Shown here: positions 49,501-63,138 of the stretch, one piece after another
How positions within the stretch are numbered: the stretch's first letter is position 1
Layout: every line of letters starts with the position of its first letter
From: Carya illinoinensis
Lineage: Eukaryota; Streptophyta; Magnoliopsida; Fagales; Juglandaceae
DNA length: 64,000 nt
Reading direction: 5' to 3'
NCBI RefSeq assembly: GCF_018687715.1
Contig: NC_056760.1
Span: forward strand, 41,391,501-41,455,500
Position numbers and translations under genes: made by a program
Notes under the pieces: model-generated
The model's database searches: none
Seen by the model: the letters and a program-made list of their open reading frames with translations, nothing else
What the model was told of the DNA's origin: nothing

Positions 49501-50357
49501 GAATATAATAATATATATGTATACACTTCAACGATGTAGTGGACCTTCAACAACCTAAACCCCCCATTTATGACAGGGAAATCGAGATGGCTTATCTTGG
49601 CCACAAAAATTCAAAAAAATTCAAAGTGGTGTTCAAAATCCACAAAGACTGAACTGGCAGATATCGAAGCAAGTAGAAGCATTGAAAAGACTGATGGGAA
49701 CTGGAATCTGGGTATATTATCATCCCATTAAACCTGGAGGATTATTATTGTTATCTAGCGATATTGAAGTTCTGATCTCCCCATGATCACCACCACTGCC
49801 ACTGGTTGATACTGTTTGAAGAAATTGACAAAGCTAGCTAAGGAATATTGGATGGATGAATGTGCACTGAATTCAGCGCTAAAGCAGACAGGAGAAAGAC
49901 AGACCCCATTGCTATATTGACAATTTGCAGGAAGGACGTGGGCATCGATGAGGGTAATTAAGCACCGGCTCAATCCCACTTCTTCTCGACAGAAACTGGT
50001 TTTTATTATACATAATGCCTTCTTGTGGGGACGATGTGTTCTCAAATGTGACAATCTAAGACTCGACGATCGCACGTATCTAGCATGTCATTAGCATGTC
50101 ACAGGGGATCGATGAATTTCAAGTCACGGTTTTTCCTTTAATTTAAATAAAAACTATATAATTTTATTAAAAATGATCCACTTATAGCGAAAGAATAGTA
50201 CTGTAATAACAATCTCAAACATGTGAAAAAGAAGAAGAACAAACAAAAAACATTAAAACCACACCTAGGTATGATGTTTATCAATTGTCAAGATTATAAC
50301 TTTAATATGATCTTTAATTTGGGGTCCTAACAATTCTTTTGGATTGATTGAATTTCA

Positions 50358-50359
<2 letters not shown>
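46563..50359. other. Intergenic DNA, no supported gene
   Basis: Open frames up to 111 codons occur (for example 47942-48277) but overlap frames on the other strand, lack recognisable motifs and have no leader or splice context. An (AT)n tract lies at about 47637-47652. Nothing else is evident. Confidence 0.5.

Positions 50360-50401
<42 letters not shown>
50360..50401. repeat. (AT)21 microsatellite
   Basis: An uninterrupted 42-base AT dinucleotide tract. Confidence 0.97.
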
Positions 50402-50412
<11 letters not shown>

Positions 50413-53400
50413 AATTCCGATTTAGGGTAAAATATAATTTTGGACCACCTTAAAAGACGTTGTAGATCATGTGTGGATACGTACAGAGGTTGGGGTTCAA
50501 AACTATGAGCCGCATGTCACCGAAGAACACGAAGATAAACATGGCCACATGCATGCATGGGTTACAAGGCTGGCTATGCACCATTCAAAGGTATAACCAC
50601 ACAGAGAATAACAATAATTAATGCATATATATGTTTCTCTTTGAGGTGGGATGGAATTGCTGTAACAAAGACTTAGATTACGTTTGGGTAGTGAGGTAAT
50701 ATCAAATATTTTGTGAATATATATATTAATTTCTTGTTTATTTTTTAGCTAGGCTTCGAAACGGTTTTCGGTTACTAAAGCAGGTTCGATTATGATTTTA
50801 ATTTAAGATCCATGATCATCATCATGTGGCACATGATGTTTTTTTAATAGATTTTATATCTTATTTTGATGTTGGAACTGGCTATATATCTTAATGTGAT
50901 TTAGCTTTTTCTCTCTGTTTAGACCCGATCGATGGCTTGTTTACAGGGATTTAAATATCTAGGCCATTAGTGTTTTTGGTATTAAAAGTGTGGATCATAT
51001 ATCATAGATAATAATTAGAGATTTTTATTCTCAATTCTATGTTTAATTGAATTGGATTTTTCAATTTGAAGATCACATGAGTAGTTATATAGATCAAGGG
51101 TACGTACGCATCAGTGTCAAAATTAATGTGGACCCAATTAAACCTTTAATGAGATTTTTTTTCATCTCATAGAATCTCAATAATTAAGACAATTGCCGGT
51201 TTGAATATTATTCATGATTATCTTATCGATTACTTTTGTTAGGATAATTAAAAAGGGTTTTTCCCACGAAATTAAGGTCTTATTTTCATATGATCTTCCA
51301 AAACAACGCGAGGTGCATGCATGTCCCTTAAGGTTTCATTAGGGTTTCTAATCTCCCATGGAAGGGAAGTAGGGTTACTTATGTCTCCTTAAAGATGATA
51401 ATAAGTTGAAGAGAATAACTTCACAAAATACTTTTTGTAAATTAGGTATTTTACACCCTCAAATGTCCAACGTATATTTTGATTCGAAAAGAACCAAAAT
51501 GCATGCAATCAAATTAATTAAGATGTGATCCGACCACCATAAAACAAATGGCTAGGGTGAGCCAACCACCCAACACTCCAATGGGTGATCAACATACTAC
51601 CCCTTTACGATAAGATCTAGCCACTTGCATTGTGGGTCTCGCCACTCTGAATGTGTGGCTAGAGAACTATATATCCTATGGAACGTGGTTCTCCATCCAA
51701 CTCTCGGGTTGGCGATATCAACTGGATCGCCTCAAATGTCCAGCACTTACCCTATTAATGGGGGTAATCGACTTCCATGAGGTGGTTCCCAAGCCACCTG
51801 GCCTACAAGTTGGCAATATCTGCTCGAGTAATACTATATATAATTATAGAGTGTGCAAGCATCAAGCATTCTATTTTTTTTTTTCTTAAAGTGTAGTCTA
51901 CAATTAAAAAATAATTTTTTTTTTTTTTTGTAAGTTTCATATTTATCTTTTTTTTTTCAATAAGAGCATTTAGCGCTTGCACACGTTATATCTATATATA
52001 TCTAGCATTTTTCTTTAATCCTATGAGTTAATCCGAACAAGATCTATTTAATTAAATAAGTCAAACCTTAACACTACTCATATAATTAAATAACATGTGA
52101 TGCAAACAACTTATATAACCTATTTAATAATCAACTCGAGTTGAGATGACTTTTACATTTAATTAGACCCAATTAATATGATTTTATATATAATATAAGA
52201 ATAACTATATAAATTATTAAAACTACCACTAGATTCATGGTAAAGTATTTCTTAATTAATATCAAAACCAGTAATTTATCAAAAGGATGATACTAACATG
52301 ATAGTTAATATCACCAAAAAAACAAGATAACATACATACAACAACAAATTAATAAGAAAAGGATAATATTTTTTAGATATTAAATCGTCAAATGATAACA
52401 TCGACAACTTTACATCTTAACAATAACATAGGCTGCAGGAATCTAAACATTTAAAGAATTTGGAGGCTGTGAATTAGCATCATCCTTGATCTTGTTGAAG
52501 ATAGAATTTTATATACCTTAATTATGGGTTTTGCACGTTGATCCATAATTAATCTATTTATTAATTGTATCTTGTTGATTAATTTAAATCTATTTATATT
52601 AAATTTAAACTCATTAATTTTTGTAGTGTTCGTATCAACTTCACAAATCGATGGGCACCCTAGCTCAGCCATCACCAACAAAGTAGGTGGTCAACCTCTC
52701 ATGGCAATGCTCGGCCCATCCTAGCTATAAATTAATTTCACATTCGTACGACATCGCAAGTACATATAAATATAAGATTAAGAGTAATGATAAGTGTATA
52801 ATTTTTTTACCATTTTTTATATAACCATCTTGGAAATTGAGAGTAATTATCATTTTAATTTTTTAAAAAATACTCTTAATTTAAAACATAATTGTGTAAA
52901 TAGTTTAAAAAATTATGCTAAGTGTATCACTTTTACATATAAAAAATGATCTAATTAATATGTGATAAATAATATTTACAGTAATAAAATGTGTAAGTAT
53001 ACACACTCATTTTTTAAAAAATAAATAAATATAAAATATATATTAAAATTAATTTGTTAATATATATCTTTTCTTTTTAAATGAGAATGCACAACGTGCA
53101 TGGCTGTATCTATCATCTCATTATTTGTAAATCTTTTCGAGTTAACCGGCCACTACAAATTAGATTGCAGCGTTAATTAATCAGCCTGATCGATCTGACT
53201 TGGTTGGTTAAAAGAACTTTTGTGGTTCCGTGGCTGCATTAACATTCAGCGTAGAAAGAGAATGCAAAGTGCATGGGAAAGAGATAGAACACAAGCAATT
53301 AGAAATTAACATCGAAAAAATAACCATCGATCCGACTAAAAAACCAGTACTGTGGACAACGTCTGAGCAAACTGCAGGAAGCTTGCAGCCCCTTTTTCGG

Positions 53401-56400
53401 CGTGCAAAGGTGGCCGACTCGATGATTTTTCCTCACTGATCTCTCATTAGCCAAAGAGCCAAAGTTGTCTGTTTTTTGCTTACAACAATAATCAAGCGAT
53501 AGCTGCAGAGTACGTAGTCTGAGCTATACCGCCATATATGCCACGCTCTCCAACACTATCACCCACATGCTTTTGTACGCGTAAAGCCAGGCATCTTACA
53601 TGCATTTCTCCTAATCGTACGCCTAGTGATTATTATCCACTTTCAAGAAATATTCATTATTCATGTCTGGGATAACAACTTCTTGCCATCCTACTCTGAT
53701 CTCATCACTCAAATCTCGATCGAAGCCGCCTTAATAATTAATCTGTCAAACAGCCAATTTTAACTTGGATCGATCTGTCAGTAACGGTACCTAAGGCCAG
53801 AATAAGTCAACATTAATTTTCCTTGCACGTTACTATTTTGCTCTCATATATAAATATATATATATATTTAATATTACATAAAATAATGAAGTTTGTAAAG
53901 AAATTTATTATTAAAAAATTAATTTTTTTATATTAATATTATATTTATTTATTTTTTAAATAAAATTATACGATACACACCCACAATTACAACTAACATT
54001 TATATATATATATATATATTGGCCTGATGAGATTTGCAGTTGAAGTTTAAAGCACGTGTAAATTAATAATGATTATCTTAATTTAATACTACTTCAAATA
54101 GCTAGCTATTCCGCATTCGCATATATAGGTGAATGCGTATGTTCTTGAATACTGTGACGGCAATAGAAATCAATATTCCAAATTAATCTCTTGATTTATA
54201 ACACACGTACGCTTTTTTTATTGCTATTAGGTCAAGTACTTAACTAATTAAGGGATATATAGCTGAATTATAGCTAGCTAGGTTGGTCCCGTATATGTCG
54301 GACAACGTCTACGTACCTAAATCAAGCTTATAAATTTGTATTTATTCGTTTAAATAAAGGCTAAGTTTTCTTTTTCGAGAAAAGTAAATGTTTTCATATA
54401 TATATATATATATATATAAATACCATCTCTTTTGATAGAGGTAAATTAATACTTTTAACACGTAAATCAAACCCTAAGTAGTTATTAAGTTCCCGGCCTG
54501 TTTGTTTATGTCACTTTAAAAAAATAACTATTTGTGAAGGATTATAAGCGATGAAAATAATTATTTATGACAAAAAAAATTATTTTTATAAAAAATAGTC
54601 ATTTTTACAATAAATAATTAATCATAACTGAGTAATTTTCTCATAATATGTCCGTAAGCTTGAACCCATTTAGGGTTTGTTTACGTGCAAATGATCAACA
54701 AATATGCCTGATCACATGTTTTGCTTTGAAACAAATTCTAACACCTAACTTCCTAAAGAATGATAATTATTTCTTGACCCATACATGATATATATTATTG
54801 TATCTTTGAGTAAATATTGCGTTACATTTGGATCTATTCGCTATACATTTTGATGTGCCTGGCTGTACTCAAACAAACATGACTACGAGGGTTTAAATTA
54901 ATTAAAAGTTGATTTACATGGATGCTGCCTTAACGAATTAAGCAAATTGTTTTTTTTTTTTTTATCTAAAAAGAAAAAACTCTTCTGAGTATGAATAATG
55001 AGCCGTCTAGCTTGGAAGAAAAAAAAAAATGAGCCGTCTAGCTAGCTAATAAGTGGCCCAGAGACTCGATTCCACATTGAGTTTGGTGGGGCTGGGGTAC
55101 GTATTTTAGATTTATAATTAGGGTTAAAGTCTGATCAAGCTGCTAGCTACCTAGCATGGGGTTTTTCTCCATCGCGAGTATCATACCCGCCCGTTTACTG
55201 CAATCATTACTCAAACTTAATCAAGTTTTCTGGGGCGGGGCCATCAAGATTCAAGATCTTAGTACGTATATTTGGTTGTTGAGATTGGCGTGTCTAGGTT
55301 GATCATCTCAATCCCTGCGTTGCCCTCGGGTGTGGAACAGGAGGCCCACCCTATTTGCATGCATGGTTTTAATCACTGATATCTGGAACCCATCTTTGCA
55401 TTGTTTGAATTTCGGCACCATGCATGTATTTTTCAGATCATCACCAGCCTCAATCAATTAATGCTTCCCAGCTTTCACCACCACACAAGGTTTCCTCCAT
55501 GCCTTCAACCTGAGCGGGGTCGCCATTGCAGTACCACACCAATGGGGCCCTCCTTGCCCTAAAGGGGCTAAGTGCATGCTCAGCACCACACCAATGTTGT
55601 ATTTTTATATTAAATCTTGTTTTGTTTAGTCGTATTTGCTAATATAATTAAGGATTCACACCGCAAAACTAAAAATAGTGATTGCTATATATATACAGTA
55701 ACTGATCTCCTAATAAATTTATTTAATGTCACAGTATTTTAAAGCTGAGTCATTTTCTCACTCATATTATGTCATGTATCTTCGCATGCAGTAGTAGAGT
55801 ATCTTTCGCCTTGCAAATTAATTTACTGTAACTCATGTGGATTTCCGTCCGGTGAGCAAAGATCAAGGCAGTATCGATCTGCTTTACATTAATCTTAATT
55901 CCAATAAAGTTCAAATTCTTTTTCAAATATTCCGGCTCCTAATTATACATGATATTGCTGTGAATCACGATAAGCACCAGAAACAGCCTACAAAATTAAT
56001 AAATCATGTAGCAGAAAAGATTGACCATATGTTTTACACGAGTTATTCTTCTTATAATTTCTATATTTATTTCGTTAAAACACCGTACGAGGTCTTGAAA
56101 GCAGAGAAGTTAACGAGATTGACTGGAAACACAATTAAGCAGCTTGGCCTCTCAACACAGCAACAGCAGATCATGTAATTGGATTCCAAAGGCCAAATCA
56201 ACTTGCATTCGCTAATTAAAGGGAGCATAAAGATTGGTAGTTGAGCAGGCATTAGCAAATTAAAGGCCATGCATGAACCTGATCGAAATCGAAAATCGAG
56301 AAACAAACAGAAAAGTCAGTCAATTGTTATTATGGGTTTTCTCGAACTCCTCACTTTGTATCAATAAATCTAATTTTATAGTACAAACAAGCTGTCGTGG

Positions 56401-58300
56401 TTGCTCAAATTTCTTGATAACGAAAACAGGTTCTGTCGGTGTTATTTTTTCCTCATCTCATCTTTTCTTTTGCTTTTTCTTTTTCTTTTTCTCTTTTGGG
56501 ACAGAGAAAATGGCATAAGGAGGGCTAGTTCTAAAATTTCCGAACCACTCCTCAGTCGTACCAAGTCAGGTTAAATTCATTCCTTTAATTAAATGTCTGA
56601 GCTACATGGGTTATAATTAAGCAGTTCTATATATAGAACACGTCATGAACCATAAAAAAAATCATAATAATCAATCGAAATTGTATATAAGACTAATGAT
56701 ACACGTATATATAATAATTTTACGCATAATATTATATATACATAAAATTACATAATAAGTAAATTTATAAATATAGATGATATTTTTCATATATATATAA
56801 ATATTTGCTTAAGGCTATTTCTTCAATTTGTAAGTACGTACGTCCCACTAAAGCCATACAACTTGCAGCAACGTACGTGAATCGAGTACAAAACTGATCG
56901 CCAGAGATGAAGCCTGAATCATTTGAGAGTAGGTAGCCATTTTCAATGGCCTATGCTACTCGATCGATCCCAATCATATAATTTTTTTTGCCAGAAGTTA
57001 ATGAAATTTGTACATAAAACTGCATGAAGGCCACTCAAGGGTACTGAGCTGGGTCGTACATATATTCCCTTTTTTTCTTTTTAATTTTTGTTTGCCGGCA
57101 GCCATCATGATGATCAATACTTAAGTAAATATTAGTGGTACTCCATAAGAAATGTAAAAATTGGTATAATTTATCATGTTAGTCACGCAGTCTCCTAATT
57201 AGCTCTACAAAAGAATTATATAACTATAGATCCCCGCGCTAGTCCACTTGATGCTTTGATCATGAGCCTCTCATCGCTAAAATATTAAATGGGACAGATC
57301 AGAATATTAAATGGGACAGATCATCAGTAACATATATACCAAAACATTTAATAATTATATATTAAATTGTTTTATATTTAATTGCATCAGCCAAACTACT
57401 TTAACAGTATATAGCCTTTTCTGAGAAGACTAGTTGGATAGACATTATGTCATAGGGTTCTTCCTAAACTCCCACGGGGCCATCAATCAACAAAGATTCT
57501 AAAGAGTAGAGAAAAAGAAAAGGGAAACGAAAGGGGGAAGCTATAAAGGAGAAAGAAGAAGAAGAAGAAGAAGATTCCCTCATTAATTAATACACTTTCA
57601 CTTTATTTATTATTATTTTTAATTATCCAAACCATCATCATTTATAAGAGAAACTCTTTTTTTTTTGGAAGGGGGATCTGGAAACCCAAGTTACAACTTG
57701 GGTTCCCACTTACGACTGTTTATTTTCTTTCTTCCTTTCTAATCAACTGATCTTCTTTGTTCCTTATTCATAAATATTGGATCGTATTTTCATGATTTCA
57801 CAGCTTACTACGACTGGTCTAGTCGATTGATACAGAACAAAGCATGCAGCACTAATATCTAATTAACCAATCGAATCGTCATGCTGATGAGTGCACTTTG
57901 TGATCAGGAGATAAAAGAATATCGGATATTTTCTGACTGGAAGTGGCAGATGGTACCTTTCAGCTTAGCATGCATTCACGTGGCCACGGGGGATTTTGGG
58001 ACCCTCCCTCCATTAATTCACGCATAGACATTGTCCACTTGGCCGAAAGTGTGACATATTAACTGTAAACCCTAGAATTTAAAAAAAAAAAAAAAGAATT
58101 AATAGCTAGAAATCAACATAATTATATCATGTATGAAAGGTTTCGATCATTTTTCCTGATCTTATTCGGATTGCACAAATTTTATTTGAGAATTAATTAA
58201 AGAAGGTTCTACCTAACAAAAAAGTCCAGTCTGTCCTTTTTTTTAAAAAAATTTATGGAGTGCCAAAATGGAATATGTTTGTTTATATGTAAGGTATAGA
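50402..58300. other. Intergenic DNA with simple repeats, no supported gene
   Basis: AT-rich sequence with several (TA)n tracts (near 53851-53868, 54001-54020, 54396-54418), a GAA/AGA repeat near 57555-57574, a 23-base tandem duplication of AATATTAAATGGGACAGATC at 57280-57323, and a short palindrome at 57679-57706. Degenerate CACTA-type MITE words occur near 54530-54660. Frames up to 113 codons (55837-56178) show no family signature. Confidence 0.5.
57679..57706. repeat. Short palindrome
   Basis: GGAAACCCAAGTT, a two-base spacer (AC), then AACTTGGGTTCC can pair into a hairpin with one unpaired base. No transcript context is visible to say whether it has a function. Confidence 0.6.
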
Positions 58301-58439
58301 CACTACAAGAAAAATAAATTTTTGTGATTAAAATTTTACAATCAAAAAGATTATTTTTAAAGAAAATTATTCGTTTTCATCGAAAATTGTCATTTTGATT
58401 TCAAAATTTTAAAAATAAAAATCTGTTTCTCTTGTAGTG
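58301..58439. mobile_element. CACTA-type MITE with 3-bp target duplication
   Basis: A 139-base element with termini CACTACAAGAAAAA and its inverted counterpart (CTCTTGTAGTG at the right), flanked by AGA at 58298-58300 and 58440-58442. The CACTA start and a 3-bp target duplication are the defining traits of the CACTA (En/Spm) superfamily. The interior is AT-rich and largely self-complementary (GTGATTAAAATTTTACAATC...), and codes for nothing. Confidence 0.85.
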
Positions 58440-58765
58440 AGACGTCGTTGCCAAAGGTTTTGGGCACCGTAAGTGTGGTTGAATCTATCTTATTCAAAGA
58501 CCAAAAGCCTATGAAAAAGTTTTTTAAGTATAAATTTACTTTACAAAAAATGTTTAATTTGGGGAGTAGGTGTACGTAGTTTGATAATTATGATTAATTA
58601 TAAAAGAATACATAATACTATTCTAGCAAATGAAGATAAGAAACCCAACCACATGAAACTCAATAATACAGATCTGTCAAAAGATGTTGGAATTTCCTTA
58701 ATAATAATAAGACGCTAGGTTCGCTGCCATGTGATCATGCTATTTTCTTTTAAAATAATTTAGAG

Positions 58766-58768
<3 letters not shown>

Positions 58769-58801
<33 letters not shown>
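58769..58801. repeat. (AT)16 microsatellite
   Basis: An uninterrupted AT dinucleotide tract of 33 bases. Confidence 0.95.
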
Positions 58802-58804
<3 letters not shown>

Positions 58805-60506
58805 TCTCCATCACTTATAGCTAGTTTAATTAATTATAGGAGAGAAGTGAATGATTTCACATGGTGGTGAGGACAATCCTAGCTGCTACGTACATGATCA
58901 GGCTCTGCTTGGCCGATCGACGAGAAATTTTGCAACGATATTGTTGAATAATTTAAAATAATTTAGAGCTAATTAATATATATTATATTATTTGTATTAA
59001 GAAGACCGATCGTAAGAAAAGTATTTTCAAGAGAAAAAAGTGATCCCTCATGAACACGAACAGGTAATTATTTTTTACCAGCGCTGGCTTTGTAATTGGA
59101 TCGATATATATATTATTAATTTTCAAAAAATGTATATCTTATACATGAATTTCTTGCCAATCCTAATTATTATTTTCAAGTTAAATGGACTTTCAGATCT
59201 TTTTACTTCTGAATATTTGTATACGTTATGTTCAGATTTATATTTGAATCATTCATACAGATCATTTTTCCAGCAACAAATCTGACTTTCCGGCCAAACG
59301 GTAACCAAAATTTCTAAAAGAAGTTCATCCCGAAATACTTCCTATCCATCAACATATATCTGAAAAGAAAACGAGAGCTAGAGAGAGAGAGAACAATAAT
59401 AGGAATCGTTACTTTCAGAAACTTATACATGATCTAGCCTCAAACTCAAGCATCATGTCTCAATCCAAAAATTCAATCTAATTCGACGTACACCCAACAA
59501 ACTGATCATCGAGTATATATATATATATATGATCGAAAATGGAAACTTGAATGAGAAGCATGTAGATATATGTGTATATATATATATAGTACTGATCGAT
59601 CATGTTGGTGCTGATGAATCTTATATATATACATATATAATTAACAGCTTAGTGCATATATGCAAGTATATATCTTATTGAGTTGCCATTTATAGCTTTG
59701 ATGGTACGACTCTTAAGTGTGTTGGGGGGGACCTTTAAGAGTTGCTATATAGTTTGGTACAAATAATAGATGGGAAGAACCTCATGAGTCATGAGGGGTC
59801 AGTTCTCTTTTTTCAAGGGGTCCATACCCATCACGCACTACGGGTTCTCTTCGTCGATCTCTCTTATCCCATTTCGCTTTATCCGTGTGGTCATTTATCA
59901 CCAATTATTAAAGCTAATATTCTTCCTAAGGTGCAAAATAAGCTTTGGATCCTTAACCTTCATATCTATATATATATAGCAACTAGCCTAGGTGTCTTGC
60001 TGGTATTGGTTACGTGAAACCTAACGTGAAATCTGGATCCCATCTTAATTAACAATTATTGTTCTAATTATTTGACCTACTGAAGCAATTCACATGCATA
60101 TGATCTCTAATGCAAATGAATGACTAAAATATTTCCTGGGAAATCCAAGAAAGAACCGAATTAAGATACCTCAACGTGGAAAATTGCGTCTAAGATATTA
60201 TATGATCTTCCATATCTTAGACTTTAATTCGTAGTTGTTGTCATGCATTCGTAAAAGGGAAAGAAAAGATCAAAATGTCAGGTAAATTAAAGTCAAGACC
60301 ATGCATGCATGTTGTTGTTTAGTTTGTAATTGTCAACTAAAACAGGATCAAACACTGGCTCTCAGCTAATTTGATGGGTTGAGTTAAAATAATTAGGTGC
60401 TAATCGTCGTGTTAATTAATGCAGATGACATAAATATCATCATGATTCATATACACACACGTGCGAGAGTGAGGAAAAATATAAATTTAACTATTTAAGA
60501 AAGAAA

Positions 60507-60684
60507 AATTCTATATATTATACTGTCATCTCATTTTTATTTAATTAAATAAGATGTAACATATTTAATATTATTGAATAATTATTTATTTTATACTTTT
60601 TTATTATTTAATAATAATATAATAAATATATCATATTTTATTTAATAAAATAAAAATAAAATAAAAGTACAGTGTATAAAATTC
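60507..60684. mobile_element. MITE with long terminal inverted repeats
   Basis: The left end AATTCTATATATTATACTGT and the reversed right end GAATTTTATACACTGTACTT align and continue through TTTTTATTTAAT-type sequence for roughly 60 bases, leaving a small loop. It resembles the MITE at 14201-14368 in its TATAC-containing ends. No clear target duplication. Confidence 0.55.
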
Positions 60685-61738
60685 TCTGCAATATAATTCT
60701 CTGTAATATATCATGTAAGGCTTTCTCTTTAATTTTTTTAAAAATGTGAATTTTATTAAAAAAAAAAAAATCTAAAAAAGTATAGGCCTGCAGGCATGTA
60801 CCTATCTACGCAAGTTTCAAAGCACATTGTAATTTGTAAGTTATCCTGGAAGGGCAATATTATTGATTAATCTTCTTGCTCTCAACAAGTACTGCAATGG
60901 CAGAGTTTGAGTGGGATGCATCGAGTACCCCTAGCTAGTCCAACTAAAAAGGCAATTTCCGTCCTTTAATCCTTGCTAGCTTCTACTTGAGAATTTATGT
61001 ATTTCAGATTAATCACTTGCTTTAATTAATGCGCTTGATCCAAAAGGCATGAACCCAGAAAGTACCATACTGGACAAAAGATCCGGTACCAACTATTTTG
61101 TATTTAATTAATAATTAGCTCCCCTGAATGTTTTGTGCTAGAAAAAGATGGTAAATCCCGTGCCGTGTTTTTCTTTTAGAAAGAGATTGAAGAAAATGCT
61201 AACCGTGATACATGCGGCCAACCATTGGAGTATGTTTGTAACTAAAATCGAAGTCAGGGTCAATGTTTTTGGAGTACTAGACTATTAATTATCCTGGAAA
61301 GGATTCAAGTTTGAGTTCACGAAATCTTGATCTAGTAGGCTAGGGTACCGATGATGAAGGTGATTCGGATATATAATGATCATTTGGATTTCACAAATTT
61401 TATGTTGATTTGACTAATTCATGCAGGTTATAAACGGTAAAGATTCCTCCGGGGTTAAGTTAATATTGCTCTCATGATAGTATTTTGATTAGGGGAGTGC
61501 TACGGAGACCGCTGAGGCTCCCGGAGAGTTCCCGCTAGGCCAAATTTTTTTTTTATTTTTATGTTTTTTTTTCACATTATTTTTTTAATGTTTTTAAATA
61601 TATAAAAAAATATAAAAAATCACAATAATATTAAAAAAATTTTACTTAATCACTAAGAAAAAAAAAAAAAAAAAACTGGGAAAGGAATCTCCCCTATGGA
61701 GATCTAGCATTTTCCATTTTGATTATAGTTATGACTAC

Positions 61739-61877
61739 GTTACAAGAAAATTACTTAATCATAGATAGTTATTTACTGTAAAAATGATTATTTTATATTA
61801 AAATGAATCTGTTTTAATTGTAAATAGTCATTCTTATCTCATATAATTAGTTACAAACGGTCATTTTTCTTATAGTA
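61739..61877. mobile_element. Degenerate CACTA-type MITE
   Basis: Starts GTTACAAGAAAATTAC and ends TTTTTCTTATAGTA, about 139 bases, the same length as the intact element at 58301, with interior words shared with the copy at 15467. Termini have drifted. Confidence 0.5.
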
Positions 61878-62932
61878 TACTATAGGTATCATAATCACAT
61901 ATCCATAAGACTCCAATTTGGAAAGCACTAATTTCAACGTACACGTCATAATTATAATGCTACGCATGCTCAACATTTTGATCCCAAAATCTACCATTTT
62001 TTCCTTCAAGTCGTCAATTTATATTAATGATTTTGCCTTTTATCAAAAGAGAAATAATTTATATAAATTCCAAATAAACAAGTTCTGCACAGCCTATTTG
62101 TAAAGTAATGAAACCCCCTATCTTAAAAAGTGTAAAAAAAAAAACAAAAAACAAACTAAATTTTTTGCGGGACTCACTTTTTTATAAAAAGTCTAGTTGA
62201 AATTTGTTTTTTTAAGATTTGTACGTAACATTACTCTTATAGAAATAGTTAGAAATTTCCCTTTCTCAAACAAAAATTCTCGTAATCTCAAATTTCCTTA
62301 ACTATATATTTTAGTCTGGCTTTTGAGTTTTAAAACTTGATTTCGAATCTTATCAATAAACTTTAGTATCAGAGTTTTCTATTTATTTTGCTTATTTTCC
62401 TAATATCAATTCTTAATTTTTGTTGATTAACGAACCTTCGTAATAATCTAATTATGTCTGATGATCAGTGGCATGGAGACATTGACCAAAAGGCTCCAAA
62501 CGCATCCATATGCAGGATGGCAAGGTGTTAAACAACCTAATGTTAAAGAGTTAGTTTGGTTATTAGAGTATTTTGAGGAGCATATTGATAATGATACTAT
62601 ATTATTATTTATTATTTTATTATTACTTTTTATTACTTTTTACTAATTCACAGAATATATTAGATTACCCCACTACTAAAACTAAACGCAACCTAAAAGA
62701 TAGTAGATTATCGTATCAGATTAAAAAAGATAGAGAAGTGACGAATGATCATCAAGATAGCTAGAAATGATATTAATGGATTGTGAAATGACCCTCCTAT
62801 ATATATGGAGAGAGAAAAGAGTGGTTAATTAACAAAAAGAGAAAAACAGATCAAGAATCCCACATTTTTTTAATCTTAGCTTGAGTACTCCTCAAAATAC
62901 TCGAGCTAAAATTTTCTTACCTATTAGTTATT

Positions 62933-63138
62933 GAAATTTTTTAGATGAAAATTTTAAATTTTAAGATTAAATATTAAAATATTATATTTTAATATTATTA
63001 TTATTTTAAAATTTAAAAAAATAAGAAAAAAGTTAAATTATTTATTATATTTTATATGAAAATTTGAGAAAATTATATTAATGATGAGATAAGAATTTTA
63101 TATTTAAAATAAAAATTCTTTGTGGCAAATAATACCTA
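62933..63138. mobile_element. Diverged relative of the Harbinger-like MITE at 16404
   Basis: The interior (AGATGAAAATTTT, TTTTAAGATTAAATATTAAA and ATGATGAGATAAGAATTTTATA) follows the same order as in 16404-16621. The ends (TTAGTTATTG and CAAATAATACC) are degenerate forms of GGTTCTGCTTG and its complement. Confidence 0.6.

Noticed and set aside
55837..56178. 113-codon frame
   Set aside because: No recognisable domain; AT-rich intergenic surroundings and an opposite-strand frame over its end. Kept only as an item for a protein search.
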